Source of the DNA: Alistipes sp.
Lineage (GTDB): Bacteria > Bacteroidota > Bacteroidia > Bacteroidales > Rikenellaceae
Reading direction: 5' to 3'
DNA length: 64,000 bases
Assembly: GCF_020026455.1 (NCBI RefSeq)
Contig: NZ_JAHHQJ010000012.1
Location: 25,202-89,201, forward strand
This document shows positions 25,030 through 33,589 of the stretch, one piece after another. Made by a program: the position numbers and the translations under genes. Numbering within the stretch: position 1 is the first letter of the stretch; every line of letters begins with the position of its first letter. The notes under the pieces are model-generated. The model was not told where the DNA came from. It was given only the letters and a program-made list of their open reading frames with translations, and did no database searches.

Positions 25030-26733
25030 TTACAATTCGATGATGATGGAGGAGTAGGCCGGCAGTTCCACCTCATGCCGCATGTCGTCGATGCGCTTCA
25101 CCGTGACGCGGTTCATGTCGGCAATCGGCTGTTTGATGGCGTGGTTGATGGTGTAGGTCGAGGGGTGGTCGGCGACGTTGTGGATGACCAGGAGCCGTTC
25201 CTCGCCCGACCTGCGGCAGAAGGCCATCACCTGCTTGTTCTTCGCGTCGGCCACATCGAAATCCTCCGGCAGGGTGATGTCGCCTTGGGCCAGTGCGGGA
25301 TAGGTGTTTCTCAGGCGCAGGAATTTGCGATATACGTTGTAGATCGATTTTTCGTTGTCGGCCTGACTCTTCACGCTGCCGACCGAGGTGTCGTTGTTGA
25401 TCACCGATTTGATCCATGTCGGACGTACGGGGTCGTTTGCCGACGGGGCCCACAGCATCGGAGTGCGGACATTGCGGTCTCCGGTGTTTCCGTTGTCGCT
25501 CCGGGCCTTGTCGCCCAGCATGCCGATTTCCTCGCCGTAATAGATGTAGGGCGAGCCGCTTGCGGTCAGCAGCACGGCCGCGGCGATTTTGGCCTTCTGG
25601 AGGGAGAGGGCTTCCGAACCGCCGATGGCCGAGCGGGTGCGGTTCTGGTCGTGGTTGGAGAGCTTGGAGGCCTGAATGAAGTCGGTGCGGTATGCTGCAA
25701 AGGCCCTTTCGGTGTCTATCATGTCCTTGGGGAACCATTTGGCGTGGGAGTTCTGGATGGCGTAGAGCAGGTATTTGTCCCAGAAGTCGAAATCGAACAG
25801 CGCCGGCAGGCCTTTGTAGTAGGGGGCGACCTGCTCCGTCTGCATCCAGCACTCTCCGACCATGTAGACCTCCTTGAATCCCAGGGCGGAGCGGCCCTGG
25901 AAATAGCGGTTGATCTCGGTGTAGAACCTGTTCAGGAAGGTCGGGTTCTCGTCGGAGGTGGAGTTGTTGTAGATGTGCTTTACGGCATCGAGCCGGAATC
26001 CGTCGACCCCCTTGTCGATCCAGAATTTCGCCGCATCGGTCATGGCCTTAAAGGTGGGGCTGGATGCGCAGGTTGCGGCAGGTCCGTAGTTCAGGTCGGG
26101 CATGCTGCGGTCGAATTCGCCCTGGTAGAAGTAGGAGGTGGTGCCCTTGGTGACGGGGTACCAGCGGTCGTACTTCGTGGTGGAGAAGTGGTAGAATCCG
26201 CGATAGGGGTTGTCGGTGGAGAGGCAGGCCTCCCTGAACCACTGACAGCGCAGGGAGGTGTGGTTGGGCACGAAATCGAGGATGACTCTGATTTTGCGCT
26301 TGTGCGCCTCGTCTATCAGCTGCTCCATATCCTCCATGCTGCCGTAGTCGCGGCACACCTCCCGGTAGTCGACGACGTCGTATCCGTGTTCGGAGCCTGT
26401 GGCGTAGATCGGCATCAGCCAGATTCCCGCCACACCCAAATCGTCTAGATAGTCGAGCTTTGAGGTGACGCCTCTCAGGTCGCCGATGCCGTCGCCGTCG
26501 GAATCGGCGAACGACCGGACGTAGATTTCATAGAATACGTCGCCGCGTTTCTGCCCGTCGAATTTGCGGGCCTCGTATTGGGACACCTTGTCCACGATGT
26601 CGCTCGTCGGGCCGTTCGGATCCTTTCCGCCGTCGGCCAACGGGTCGTCGTCGGAGCAGGCCGCTGCCGACAGCAGGACCGACAGCACCAGCAACAGGGC
26701 CATCCTGGTATGGATTTTTTGAAGAAGGTTCAT
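25030..26733 (-). CDS. GH13 alpha-amylase lipoprotein, SusG-like
   Basis: Probable surface alpha-amylase of 567 residues that starts starch breakdown. Lipobox SAAAC gives Cys26, followed by SDDDPLADGG, an acidic stretch typical of surface-exported Bacteroidota lipoproteins. Catalytic residues: D249 in GFRLDAVKH, E294 in VGECWM, D362 in SNHDQNRT. The segment DSDGDGIGDLRG is the calcium-binding style opening seen in SusG. The barrel is of normal length; I cannot see a CBM58 insertion of the size found in SusG. Confidence 0.88.
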   Translation of the reverse strand: MNLLQKIHTRMALLLVLSVLLSAAACSDDDPLADGGKDPNGPTSDIVDKVSQYEARKFDGQKRGDVFYEIYVRSFADSDGDGIGDLRGVTSKLDYLDDLGVAGIWLMPIYATGSEHGYDVVDYREVCRDYGSMEDMEQLIDEAHKRKIRVILDFVPNHTSLRCQWFREACLSTDNPYRGFYHFSTTKYDRWYPVTKGTTSYFYQGEFDRSMPDLNYGPAATCASSPTFKAMTDAAKFWIDKGVDGFRLDAVKHIYNNSTSDENPTFLNRFYTEINRYFQGRSALGFKEVYMVGECWMQTEQVAPYYKGLPALFDFDFWDKYLLYAIQNSHAKWFPKDMIDTERAFAAYRTDFIQASKLSNHDQNRTRSAIGGSEALSLQKAKIAAAVLLTASGSPYIYYGEEIGMLGDKARSDNGNTGDRNVRTPMLWAPSANDPVRPTWIKSVINNDTSVGSVKSQADNEKSIYNVYRKFLRLRNTYPALAQGDITLPEDFDVADAKNKQVMAFCRRSGEERLLVIHNVADHPSTYTINHAIKQPIADMNRVTVKRIDDMRHEVELPAYSSIIIEL

Positions 26734-26763
26734 TTTGTTCGAAGTTTGGTTTCCCGGGGTTGG

Positions 26764-29034
26764 TCATAAGGAGCGCGTTGCCTGTTTGTCCAGCAGCAGC
26801 GTCTCTCCGCAGAGTTTTATCGTGACGGGGGAGCCTTCGTTCTCGACGAGCACCGCATCGTGGGTGACTTTCACCGAGAGGATGCGTCCCCGATAGTTGA
26901 TTCTGAAGGTCAGCGCCCTCCAGGCCCAGGGCAGACGGGGCGTGAAGGCGAGGGTGTCGTCCTCCATGCTCATGCCGCCGAATCCTTCGATGACTGATTT
27001 CCACGAACCGGCCATGGAGGTGACATGACAGCCCTCTTCCACTTCGCGGTTGTAGTCGTCGAGGTCCAGACGCGAGGTGCGCAGATACATCTCGTAGGCC
27101 TTGTCCATGTCTCCGATTTTCGTGGCCAGAATGGCGTGTACGCAGGGCGAGAGGGAGGATTCGTGCACGGTGCGGGGCTCGTAGAAATGGAAGTTGCGGC
27201 GAATGGTCTCCACATCGAAATCCTCCTGGAAGAAGTAGATCCCCTGCAATACGTCGGCCTGTTTGATGAAGCAGGAGCGCAGGATGCGGTCCCAGGACCA
27301 CTTCTGGTTGATGGGACGCTCCGCGGGATCGAGCTGCTCGGCCGTCATCTGCTCCTTGTCGAGGTAGTTGTCCTGCTGGAGGAAGATCCCCAGCTCGCGG
27401 TCCTCGCCCAGATACATCTTCGCATTGATTTCGCTCCATTTCCCGCACTCGGCCGCCGCGTCGAAGTTGCGCTTCTCCACGATGCGCCGATACTCTTCGG
27501 GGTAGTTCCGCCTGACCCATTCGGCCGCCTCGGCGGCATAGCGCAGGCACCAGCAGGCGATGTAGGAGGTGTACCAGTTGTTGTTGACATTGTTCTCATA
27601 CTCGTTGGGACCGGTCACGCCGAGCAAGACATACTGTTTTCTGGCCGCGGACCAGGTGATCCGCTGTGCCCAAAAGCGCGCTATGGCGATCAGCACCTCT
27701 AGACCGTATTGCGCCAGATAGGCCTTGTCGCCCGTGTAGCGGATGTACTCTGCGATGGCGTGGGCGATGGCCCCGTTCCGGTGGATCTCCTCGAAGGTTA
27801 TCTCCCATTCGTTGTGGCACTCCTCGCCGTTGATGGTCACCATGGGGTAGAGGGCGGCACCCTCCCCGAACCCGAGCTTCCCAGCGTTTTCGATCGCCTT
27901 GTCCAGCTGGTTGTAGCGGTATTTCAGGAGTTCGCGGGCGACCTCCTGCCCGGCCGTGGCCATGTAGAACGACAAGCAATAGGCCTCGGTGTCCCAATAG
28001 GTGACGCCGCCGTATTTCTCGCCGGTGAATCCCTTGGGGCCGATGTTGAGCCGGGTATCGACGCCGGTGTAGGTCTGCAGCAGCATGAAGATGCAGAATC
28101 GGATGCCTTGTTGCGCTTCGTCGTCCCCCTCGATCGTCACGTCGCAACTGTGCCAGCGTGCAGCCCAGGCGGCTTCGTGACGCTCCAGCAGGGCGTCGAA
28201 TCCCGTCTCCTGCGCCTCGTGGGCCACCTTGCGGGCCGTTGCCAGCAACTCCTCCCCGGGATGGTTCATCGACGAGCTGATGCCCACGTATTTGAAGAGC
28301 GTCTTCTTCTCGCCCTGACGGCAATTTACCGTGGCCGTGTGGCAGACTCTTTCGGGACGGGTCTCAACCTGGAATTCGGCACCCTCCAGCGTGACGGCCT
28401 GCGCCCATGCGACTTCGAAGCCGCTCTTTTTGGTGCGGCTCTGTACGGCGTCGGATTCCGTGCGGACCTCCTCCCAGAACTTCTCGTCGTAGTTGGCGTC
28501 GGTGTTGCGGACGTCGGCATCGATATAGGGGGCGAAGGTGACCTGCGCATCGCGGTTCAGCGGCATGACGCTGTAACGGACAACTCCCAGTTCGCGGCGG
28601 TCCAGCGAGATGAATCTGACGGCTTCGATTTCCACCTCCGTGTCGTTGTGCATGCGGACACGCATCCTGCGGGTCAGCACCGAACGGCGCATGTCCATCT
28701 CGCGATGGAAATCCAGCACTTCGGTTTGGGCCAGATCCAGCTCCTCGCCGTTGATCCGGATGTCGACCCCGATCCAGAAGGCCGAGTTGAGCACCTTGGC
28801 AAAGTATTCGGGATATCCGTTTTTCCACCATCCCACGCGGGTCTTGTCCGGATAGTAGACGCCTCCGATGTAGTTTCCCTGGAGCGATTCTCCGGAGTAT
28901 TTCTCTTCGAAGTTAGCTCTTCCGCCCATGACGCCGTTGCCCAGGGCAAAAAGCGATTCGGAAGACTTTATACGTTCGGGTGCAAATCCCTCTTCCACGA
29001 GAAGCCAGGGATTTACCTTCAAAAATTCATTCAT
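26764..29034 (-). CDS. GH65 maltose phosphorylase (or kojibiose-type relative)
   Basis: Phosphorolyses maltose to glucose and beta-glucose 1-phosphate in the cytoplasm. The 756-residue protein has no signal peptide and the full GH65 layout: N-terminal beta-sandwich (1-270), linker, then an (alpha/alpha)6 barrel. The general acid is E478 in GVTGPNEYE. Phosphate-binding candidates lie in KQADVLQG and HESSLSP, and YWDTE (346-350) lines the sugar site. The beta-phosphoglucomutase gene directly upstream uses exactly the product made by an inverting GH65 phosphorylase, which strongly supports phosphorylase activity. Disaccharide specificity (maltose versus kojibiose, nigerose or trehalose) is inferred from the starch context. 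Confidence 0.88.
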   Translation of the reverse strand: MNEFLKVNPWLLVEEGFAPERIKSSESLFALGNGVMGGRANFEEKYSGESLQGNYIGGVYYPDKTRVGWWKNGYPEYFAKVLNSAFWIGVDIRINGEELDLAQTEVLDFHREMDMRRSVLTRRMRVRMHNDTEVEIEAVRFISLDRRELGVVRYSVMPLNRDAQVTFAPYIDADVRNTDANYDEKFWEEVRTESDAVQSRTKKSGFEVAWAQAVTLEGAEFQVETRPERVCHTATVNCRQGEKKTLFKYVGISSSMNHPGEELLATARKVAHEAQETGFDALLERHEAAWAARWHSCDVTIEGDDEAQQGIRFCIFMLLQTYTGVDTRLNIGPKGFTGEKYGGVTYWDTEAYCLSFYMATAGQEVARELLKYRYNQLDKAIENAGKLGFGEGAALYPMVTINGEECHNEWEITFEEIHRNGAIAHAIAEYIRYTGDKAYLAQYGLEVLIAIARFWAQRITWSAARKQYVLLGVTGPNEYENNVNNNWYTSYIACWCLRYAAEAAEWVRRNYPEEYRRIVEKRNFDAAAECGKWSEINAKMYLGEDRELGIFLQQDNYLDKEQMTAEQLDPAERPINQKWSWDRILRSCFIKQADVLQGIYFFQEDFDVETIRRNFHFYEPRTVHESSLSPCVHAILATKIGDMDKAYEMYLRTSRLDLDDYNREVEEGCHVTSMAGSWKSVIEGFGGMSMEDDTLAFTPRLPWAWRALTFRINYRGRILSVKVTHDAVLVENEGSPVTIKLCGETLLLDKQATRSL

Positions 29035-29061
29035 ATGGGGTTTTGTTTTAACGGTTTTTAC

Positions 29062-29721
29062 TTATCGGTCGATATGCCGGAGCAGCTGTTCGAAGGTGAA
29101 TCCTTCGAATGACTTCAATTGCAGGGTGGCCTTGTCCAGCAGGGGACTGCCGCCGACGCCCACCGAGCGCATCCCGGCGCGTGTCGCCGCCTCGATGCCC
29201 GCCGCGGCATCCTCGAAGACCACACAGGCCCGGGGAGCGATGCCGACGAGTTCGGCTCCTTTGGCGAAGACCTCCGGGTCGGGCTTGGCTTTCGAGACCA
29301 GCGTCCCGTCCACAATCCGGTCAAACTGCGGGGTGAGGCGGCAGCGGTCCAGAATGACCCGGGCGTTTTTCGATGCCGAGCCCAATACCACCTTGATGCC
29401 TTTGTCGCGCAGCTCCTTGAGGAACCGGTCCACTCCGGGAAGAACCTCGTCGGCCGTCATCCGGGAGATGAAACGCAGGTAGCATTCGTTCTTTTCGGCG
29501 GCCATGCGCAGTTTCTCCTCTTCGGAAAAGCGGTCCTCCATGCCTCCGGCGCGCAGGACGATGTCGAGCGAAGCCATGCGGCTCACACCCTTGGTGAGCT
29601 CGCCCTGTTCGGGCGTAAATTCAAATCCGAGTTTTCGGGCCAGTTCCACCCAGGCCAGGTAGTGGTATTTGGCGGTATCCACAATGACACCGTCCAAATC
29701 GAATATACAGCAGGAAATCAT
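29062..29721 (-). CDS. pgmB: Beta-phosphoglucomutase
   Basis: Converts beta-glucose 1-phosphate to glucose 6-phosphate, linking maltose phosphorolysis to glycolysis. This HAD-superfamily protein of 219 residues has the nucleophile D8 and acid/base D10 in FDLDGVIVDTA, a helical cap, VVLGSASKNA (motif II Ser), the motif III Lys in SKAKPDPEVF and the metal-binding FEDAAAGIEAA. It sits between the permease and GH65 genes in one operon. Confidence 0.93.
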   Translation of the reverse strand: MISCCIFDLDGVIVDTAKYHYLAWVELARKLGFEFTPEQGELTKGVSRMASLDIVLRAGGMEDRFSEEEKLRMAAEKNECYLRFISRMTADEVLPGVDRFLKELRDKGIKVVLGSASKNARVILDRCRLTPQFDRIVDGTLVSKAKPDPEVFAKGAELVGIAPRACVVFEDAAAGIEAATRAGMRSVGVGGSPLLDKATLQLKSFEGFTFEQLLRHIDR

Positions 29722-29824
29722 AATCCGTCATTCGGTTTTTGGCAGGGGAAGGCGCCGGAACGGATGCCGTGGGCCTGCTCCCTGCATGTCGTTTGTTTTG
29801 TTAGAGGATGTAAAGATGTAATTT

Positions 29825-31126
29825 TTATCGATCACGAACAAATAGAACCGATATTGCGGCCAAAAACATGAACGCTGCGGCCAGTCCGATCATGGCCGAA
29901 GCCGAGGAGCCGAAAAGATGCTCGACGATCACTCCACCGGTCAGTCCGACGATGATCTGGGGGATGGTGATGGTGAAGTTGAATATCCCCATGTAAACGC
30001 CCATCCTGCGGGCCTCCACGGCGCGCGACAGAATCGAGTAGGGCATGGCCAGGATCCCGGCCCAGGCGATGCCGATGCCGACCATCGGGAGCATGAGGGC
30101 ATATTGGTCGCTGGTGAAGCACAGCCCGGCGAATCCGGCGGCGCCGGACAGCAGGCAGAGGGCATATACCGGTTTGTTGCCCCACCTCGAGGCTACTCCC
30201 GTCAGGAAAAAGGAGGCGATGCAGGCCGGAATGGGATAGATGCCGTTGAGGACCCCGACCCAGGTCTGCACCTCGCCTTCGCTCAACAGCTCACCGGTTT
30301 GGTGGTTGACGGCCACGCCCGTAATGGCCGATTTCAGATAGGTCCACATCAGGAAGAGCGCCGCCCACGAGAAGAATTGCACCACTCCCAGCTGCAACAT
30401 CACCTTCGGGGTGTGGCGTATCAGTTCCACGAACGAGGTTTTTTCCCGCATCTCCTCCGGGGTTTCGTCGTTGTAGCGGGCGAACTCCTCGGGCGGATAC
30501 TCTCTGGTGCGGAATGTCGTGACCAGCACCGTGAGCAGGAGGATGGCGCCGCCGATGTAGTACGACCAGGCGATGTGTTCCGACACCTGGCCGGGCACGG
30601 CCTCTTCCGAGACTCCGAATCGGGTCAGAATCAGCGGCAGAACGGCGCCCGCCACGGCTCCGAGGTTGATCAGAAAGGTCTGCACGACATAGCCCTTGGT
30701 CTTCTGCGAGTCGTCCAGCATGTCGGCCACGAGGGCGCGGAAGGGTTGCATGGTGACATTGAAGGAGAGGTCCATGAACAGCAGGATGCAGGCGCCCATG
30801 GCCAGCGGGGCCAGCGTCAGCAGAAGGCTGGCATTGGGCATCAGGGCCAGGGCGACGGCCGAGATGACGGCGCCGCCGAGGATGAAGGGGATGCGTCGTC
30901 CGAGACGGGTCCAGGTCTCGTCGGAGAAGAGCCCCACGATGGGCTGGATGATGAGACCCGCAATGGGGGCCGCGAGCCAGAAGTAGCTCAGCTGCGAGAC
31001 ATCGGCGCCCAGCGATTCGAATATGGTCGAGGTATTGGAGTTCTGCAGGGAGTAGCCGATCTGTACGCCGAGGAATCCGAAACTCAGGTTCCAGATCTGC
31101 CAGAAGGATAGTTTGGGTTTTTTCAT
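29825..31126 (-). CDS. GPH/MFS-type maltose (disaccharide) permease
   Basis: A 12-helix inner-membrane sugar symporter of 433 residues. The N-terminus (SFWQIWNLSFGFLGVQIGYSLQNSNTSTIF) and the loop DETWTRLGRRIPFIL are hallmarks of the SUT/maltose-permease-like branch of the GPH family found in Bacteroidota. As first gene of the maltose phosphorylase operon it most likely imports maltose or short maltodextrins for cytoplasmic phosphorolysis. It is divergent from the histidine kinase gene. Its promoter and an array of LytTR-like boxes lie between them. Confidence 0.88.
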   Translation of the reverse strand: MKKPKLSFWQIWNLSFGFLGVQIGYSLQNSNTSTIFESLGADVSQLSYFWLAAPIAGLIIQPIVGLFSDETWTRLGRRIPFILGGAVISAVALALMPNASLLLTLAPLAMGACILLFMDLSFNVTMQPFRALVADMLDDSQKTKGYVVQTFLINLGAVAGAVLPLILTRFGVSEEAVPGQVSEHIAWSYYIGGAILLLTVLVTTFRTREYPPEEFARYNDETPEEMREKTSFVELIRHTPKVMLQLGVVQFFSWAALFLMWTYLKSAITGVAVNHQTGELLSEGEVQTWVGVLNGIYPIPACIASFFLTGVASRWGNKPVYALCLLSGAAGFAGLCFTSDQYALMLPMVGIGIAWAGILAMPYSILSRAVEARRMGVYMGIFNFTITIPQIIVGLTGGVIVEHLFGSSASAMIGLAAAFMFLAAISVLFVRDR

Positions 31127-31167
31127 GGATCAGGATTCGTTTGGTTTAGTGTCGTTCAGGTGTATTG

Positions 31168-31199
31168 CAAAGAAAATCAAAAAAATATGGACAGGCAAA
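31168..31199 (-). promoter_or_regulatory. Promoter for permease/pgmB/GH65/GH13 operon
   Basis: Minus strand: TTTG (31196-31199), a 20-bp spacer, TTTCTTTG (31168-31175). The -33 element is perfect and the -7 differs from TAnnTTTG at one base, as expected for an activator-dependent promoter. It gives a leader of about 35 nt. Confidence 0.6.
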
Positions 31200-31217
31200 A
31201 TAACCGGCTCCGACCTT

Positions 31218-31250
31218 GCCGAACGGTCATATTCGGGGGATGAACGGGCG
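31218..31250 (-). promoter_or_regulatory. Two LytTR-like operator boxes, 21 bp apart
   Basis: Plus-strand cores GAACGG at 31221 and 31242, each preceded by G-N-Y, fit GNYGAACKK. On the minus strand they read CCGTTCGGC and CCGTTCATC, close to the known AlgR box CCGTTCGTC. The 21-bp spacing equals two helical turns, typical of LytTR dimer sites. They lie 18-21 bp upstream of the -33 element of the permease operon. The same motif occurs three times upstream of susC. Confidence 0.65.
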
Positions 31251-31307
31251 ATAGTTTCCGTTGAGTGTCGCGGCCGCGGGGGAGCGCCTCGGGGCGGTGA
31301 CGAAAAA

Positions 31308-31339
31308 TTTGGAAAAATGCCTTTTTTTTCACATCTTTG
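31308..31339 (+). promoter_or_regulatory. Promoter for histidine kinase/response regulator operon
   Basis: TTTG (31308-31311), a 20-bp spacer, CATCTTTG (31332-31339). One mismatch in the -7 element. It lies about 20 bp upstream of the kinase start. Confidence 0.6.
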
Positions 31340-31359
31340 AAACTTAAGATTTGTTGCGT

Positions 31360-32733
31360 ATGCGTCTGTTTTCGATATCGCCTGCCGCCATTATTCACCT
31401 TTTCGCCCTCGCCCATGCCCTGGTGGTGATCGTCAGCCAGTGTGTGAACTATATAGACGATGTGCCCCTGACCATCCTCACCGTTGCGCTGATCGTCATC
31501 CTCTCCCTGAGACGAAGGCTCCAAAGCGAGATTATCGCCACGCTCACCATGGCCGGATGCTTTTTCGGCTACCTGTTGGGCAACTACGGAGCGCGGCTGG
31601 TCAGCCTTCTGGTGCCTCAGGAGACGCTCGCCGCTGCCATCACCACGATAATCGTCACGGAACTGATCGGATGGGCCGTCTATGGATTCGGGAGCATGCG
31701 TAATCTGGCCTCGAACAATCAGTTCAGATGGTCGCCCTCCGTGTTCCAGGTGCTGCTCTTCGCCACCGCCATCCTCCTGTTGCGAATCAGCTATACGTTG
31801 CTGTTCAGCAACTCCTATTTTGCCAGCGAGGGGATTCATGTCGAAATCCAGCGTTCGTTCAGCAATGTGTTTGCCGTGATGCTCCTCCTGTGCGGCGACA
31901 TCATCTTTGTCAACCTCTGTTCGCGCCTGTTCAGGAGCTCCGTGGTGAAGAGTGTCGTAACGATGCTTTTCGCGCTTCTCTTTTCGGTCGTTGTCACCCT
32001 CATGGCCTATTACAACATCCCGACGGGCAACAACGCCGCTTTCGAGGCCTTCTCCTTCCTGAAGCTCTATGCGGTGATCCTGCTCTTCAATATCGTCATT
32101 ATCACGATGTTCAAGCTGGCCGCCTATATTACGACCTCCAGGGCAGCGCTGCGCAGCGAGCGGGGCGAGCGGCGCATGGCTCAGTACCAGTACAACCGGT
32201 TGAAGTTGCAGATCAATCCGCATTTTCTCTTCAACTCGCTCAATATCCTCGATTTCCTGGTGCAGGAGGGGGAGACGGAGCGGGCCAGCAGCTTCATCCG
32301 CAAGCTGGCGGGAACCTATCGCTACATGTTGCAGAACGAGGATAAGATCGTCGTTCCCCTGCAGGAGGAGATGGATTTCGCAAAGAAATACATCGACCTT
32401 TTGCGGGAGAGGTTCACCACCGGCTTTACGGTGAAGTTCTCGGTTCTTCGCGAGGCCTTGCATGGTCATGTGGTGCCGTGCTGCCTCCAGCTGCTGATCG
32501 AGAATGCCACCAAGCACAATGTGGTCAGTCCCGAGCATCCGCTGACTGTCGAGGTGCGTGTGGAGGAGGACTGGCTGGTGGTCAGCAACAACCTCCAGCC
32601 CCGCATCAGCCAGCAGGCCTGCAACGGAATGGGCCTGAAGAATATCCGCCAGCAATATCTGGACATCTCCGAAAAGGAGATCGAAGTTCTGCAAACCGAA
32701 ACCGAGTTCATCGTAAAACTCCCTCTGTTATGA
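31360..32733 (+). CDS. LytS-type sensor histidine kinase
   Basis: A 457-residue inner-membrane kinase. The N-terminal part (1-255) has about seven or eight hydrophobic helices and no recognisable periplasmic sensor domain, so it may sense within the membrane. The His_kinase (LytS/YehU) region follows, with the phosphoacceptor His in LKLQINPHFLFNSLN. It ends with an HATPase region (CLQLLIENATKHNVV, GMGLKNIRQQY). ATG 31360 is preferred; TTG 31351 is also in frame. The stop overlaps the response-regulator start by ATGA. Its location inside the starch/maltose locus and LytTR-like boxes on both sides suggest it controls this locus. Confidence 0.9.
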   Translation: MRLFSISPAAIIHLFALAHALVVIVSQCVNYIDDVPLTILTVALIVILSLRRRLQSEIIATLTMAGCFFGYLLGNYGARLVSLLVPQETLAAAITTIIVTELIGWAVYGFGSMRNLASNNQFRWSPSVFQVLLFATAILLLRISYTLLFSNSYFASEGIHVEIQRSFSNVFAVMLLLCGDIIFVNLCSRLFRSSVVKSVVTMLFALLFSVVVTLMAYYNIPTGNNAAFEAFSFLKLYAVILLFNIVIITMFKLAAYITTSRAALRSERGERRMAQYQYNRLKLQINPHFLFNSLNILDFLVQEGETERASSFIRKLAGTYRYMLQNEDKIVVPLQEEMDFAKKYIDLLRERFTTGFTVKFSVLREALHGHVVPCCLQLLIENATKHNVVSPEHPLTVEVRVEEDWLVVSNNLQPRISQQACNGMGLKNIRQQYLDISEKEIEVLQTETEFIVKLPLL

Positions 32734-33509
32734 AAATTTACAACGTATTGATCGTCGAAGACGAGATCCCCGCACAGGTCAATCTGCAGAAAGCCATAGA
32801 GAAGAATTTCGGAGACCTTAAAATCTTAGGCCTCCAGAATTCGGTGCACGGAACGGTCGAGTGGCTGCGGGAGCATGCCGCGGAGGTGGATATCATCTTC
32901 ATGGACGTGGAGCTGTCGGACGGGATGTGTTTCGATATCTTTTCTCAGGTGTCGCTGTCGGCCAAGGTGATTATCACCACGGCCTATGATACCTATGCCG
33001 TCAAGGCCTTCCGGGTCAACTCCATGGACTACCTGCTCAAGCCTGTGGATTATGACGAGCTGAAGATTGCCGTGGATAAGTGCCGCAAGTCGCTGGATGG
33101 CGGCACTCCGATCACGCCTGTCGATCTGGAGACGCTGAAGGATGCGATTCTGGGCCGCGAGCCGCTCTACAAGAAGCGGTTTATCGCCAAGTTCGGCACC
33201 CATATCGTGGTCATCCATACCGAGCAGATCGCCTATTTCTACACCGAGGACAAATCCACCTGCCTTTCCACGCTGGACAACCGCCAATATGTCCTGGACA
33301 ACTCCCTGGACGAGATTTGCGAGATGATCGACCCCGGAGAGTTTTTCCGGATCTCCCGCCACTGTATCGTTTCCGAGAATGCCATCAAGGACATTGTGCG
33401 CCATGCGAGCAACCGGCTGAAACTGGAGCTTCAGCCCGACCCGGGTTTCGAGATCTTCGTCAGCCGTTCGCGGACCAATGACTTTATGACCTGGCTGGAG
33501 GAGCGGTAG
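32730..33509 (+). CDS. LytTR-family response regulator
   Basis: A 259-residue DNA-binding regulator. The receiver domain (1-120) has the acidic pocket E10/D11, phosphoacceptor D59 (IIFMDVELSD), T83/T84 and K104 (YLLKPVD). The LytTR DNA-binding domain (about 155-259) shows KKRFIAKFGTHIVVIHTEQIAYFYTED and FFRISRHCIVSENAIKDI, typical of the ten-strand fold. It overlaps the kinase gene by 4 bp and ends at a strong bidirectional terminator. Phased GNYGAACKK boxes upstream of both the permease operon and susC are the likely targets. Confidence 0.93.
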   Translation: MKIYNVLIVEDEIPAQVNLQKAIEKNFGDLKILGLQNSVHGTVEWLREHAAEVDIIFMDVELSDGMCFDIFSQVSLSAKVIITTAYDTYAVKAFRVNSMDYLLKPVDYDELKIAVDKCRKSLDGGTPITPVDLETLKDAILGREPLYKKRFIAKFGTHIVVIHTEQIAYFYTEDKSTCLSTLDNRQYVLDNSLDEICEMIDPGEFFRISRHCIVSENAIKDIVRHASNRLKLELQPDPGFEIFVSRSRTNDFMTWLEER

Positions 33510-33520
33510 CCTGCCGGAGC

Positions 33521-33577
33521 CTGCTGAAAAGAACCGAGACCGTAATCCCAGGATTACGGTCTCGGTTCTTTTCAGCA
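33521..33577. terminator. Very long perfect hairpin terminator
   Basis: Two perfect 28-bp arms (33521-33548 and 33550/33551-33577) separated by about two bases. The arms contain AAAAGAACCGAGACCG and its complement, so both strands have a short A/T stretch inside the stem. It lies between the convergent response-regulator gene (+) and susE-like gene (-). Confidence 0.85.
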
Positions 33578-33589
33578 GTACGGAGCGGC

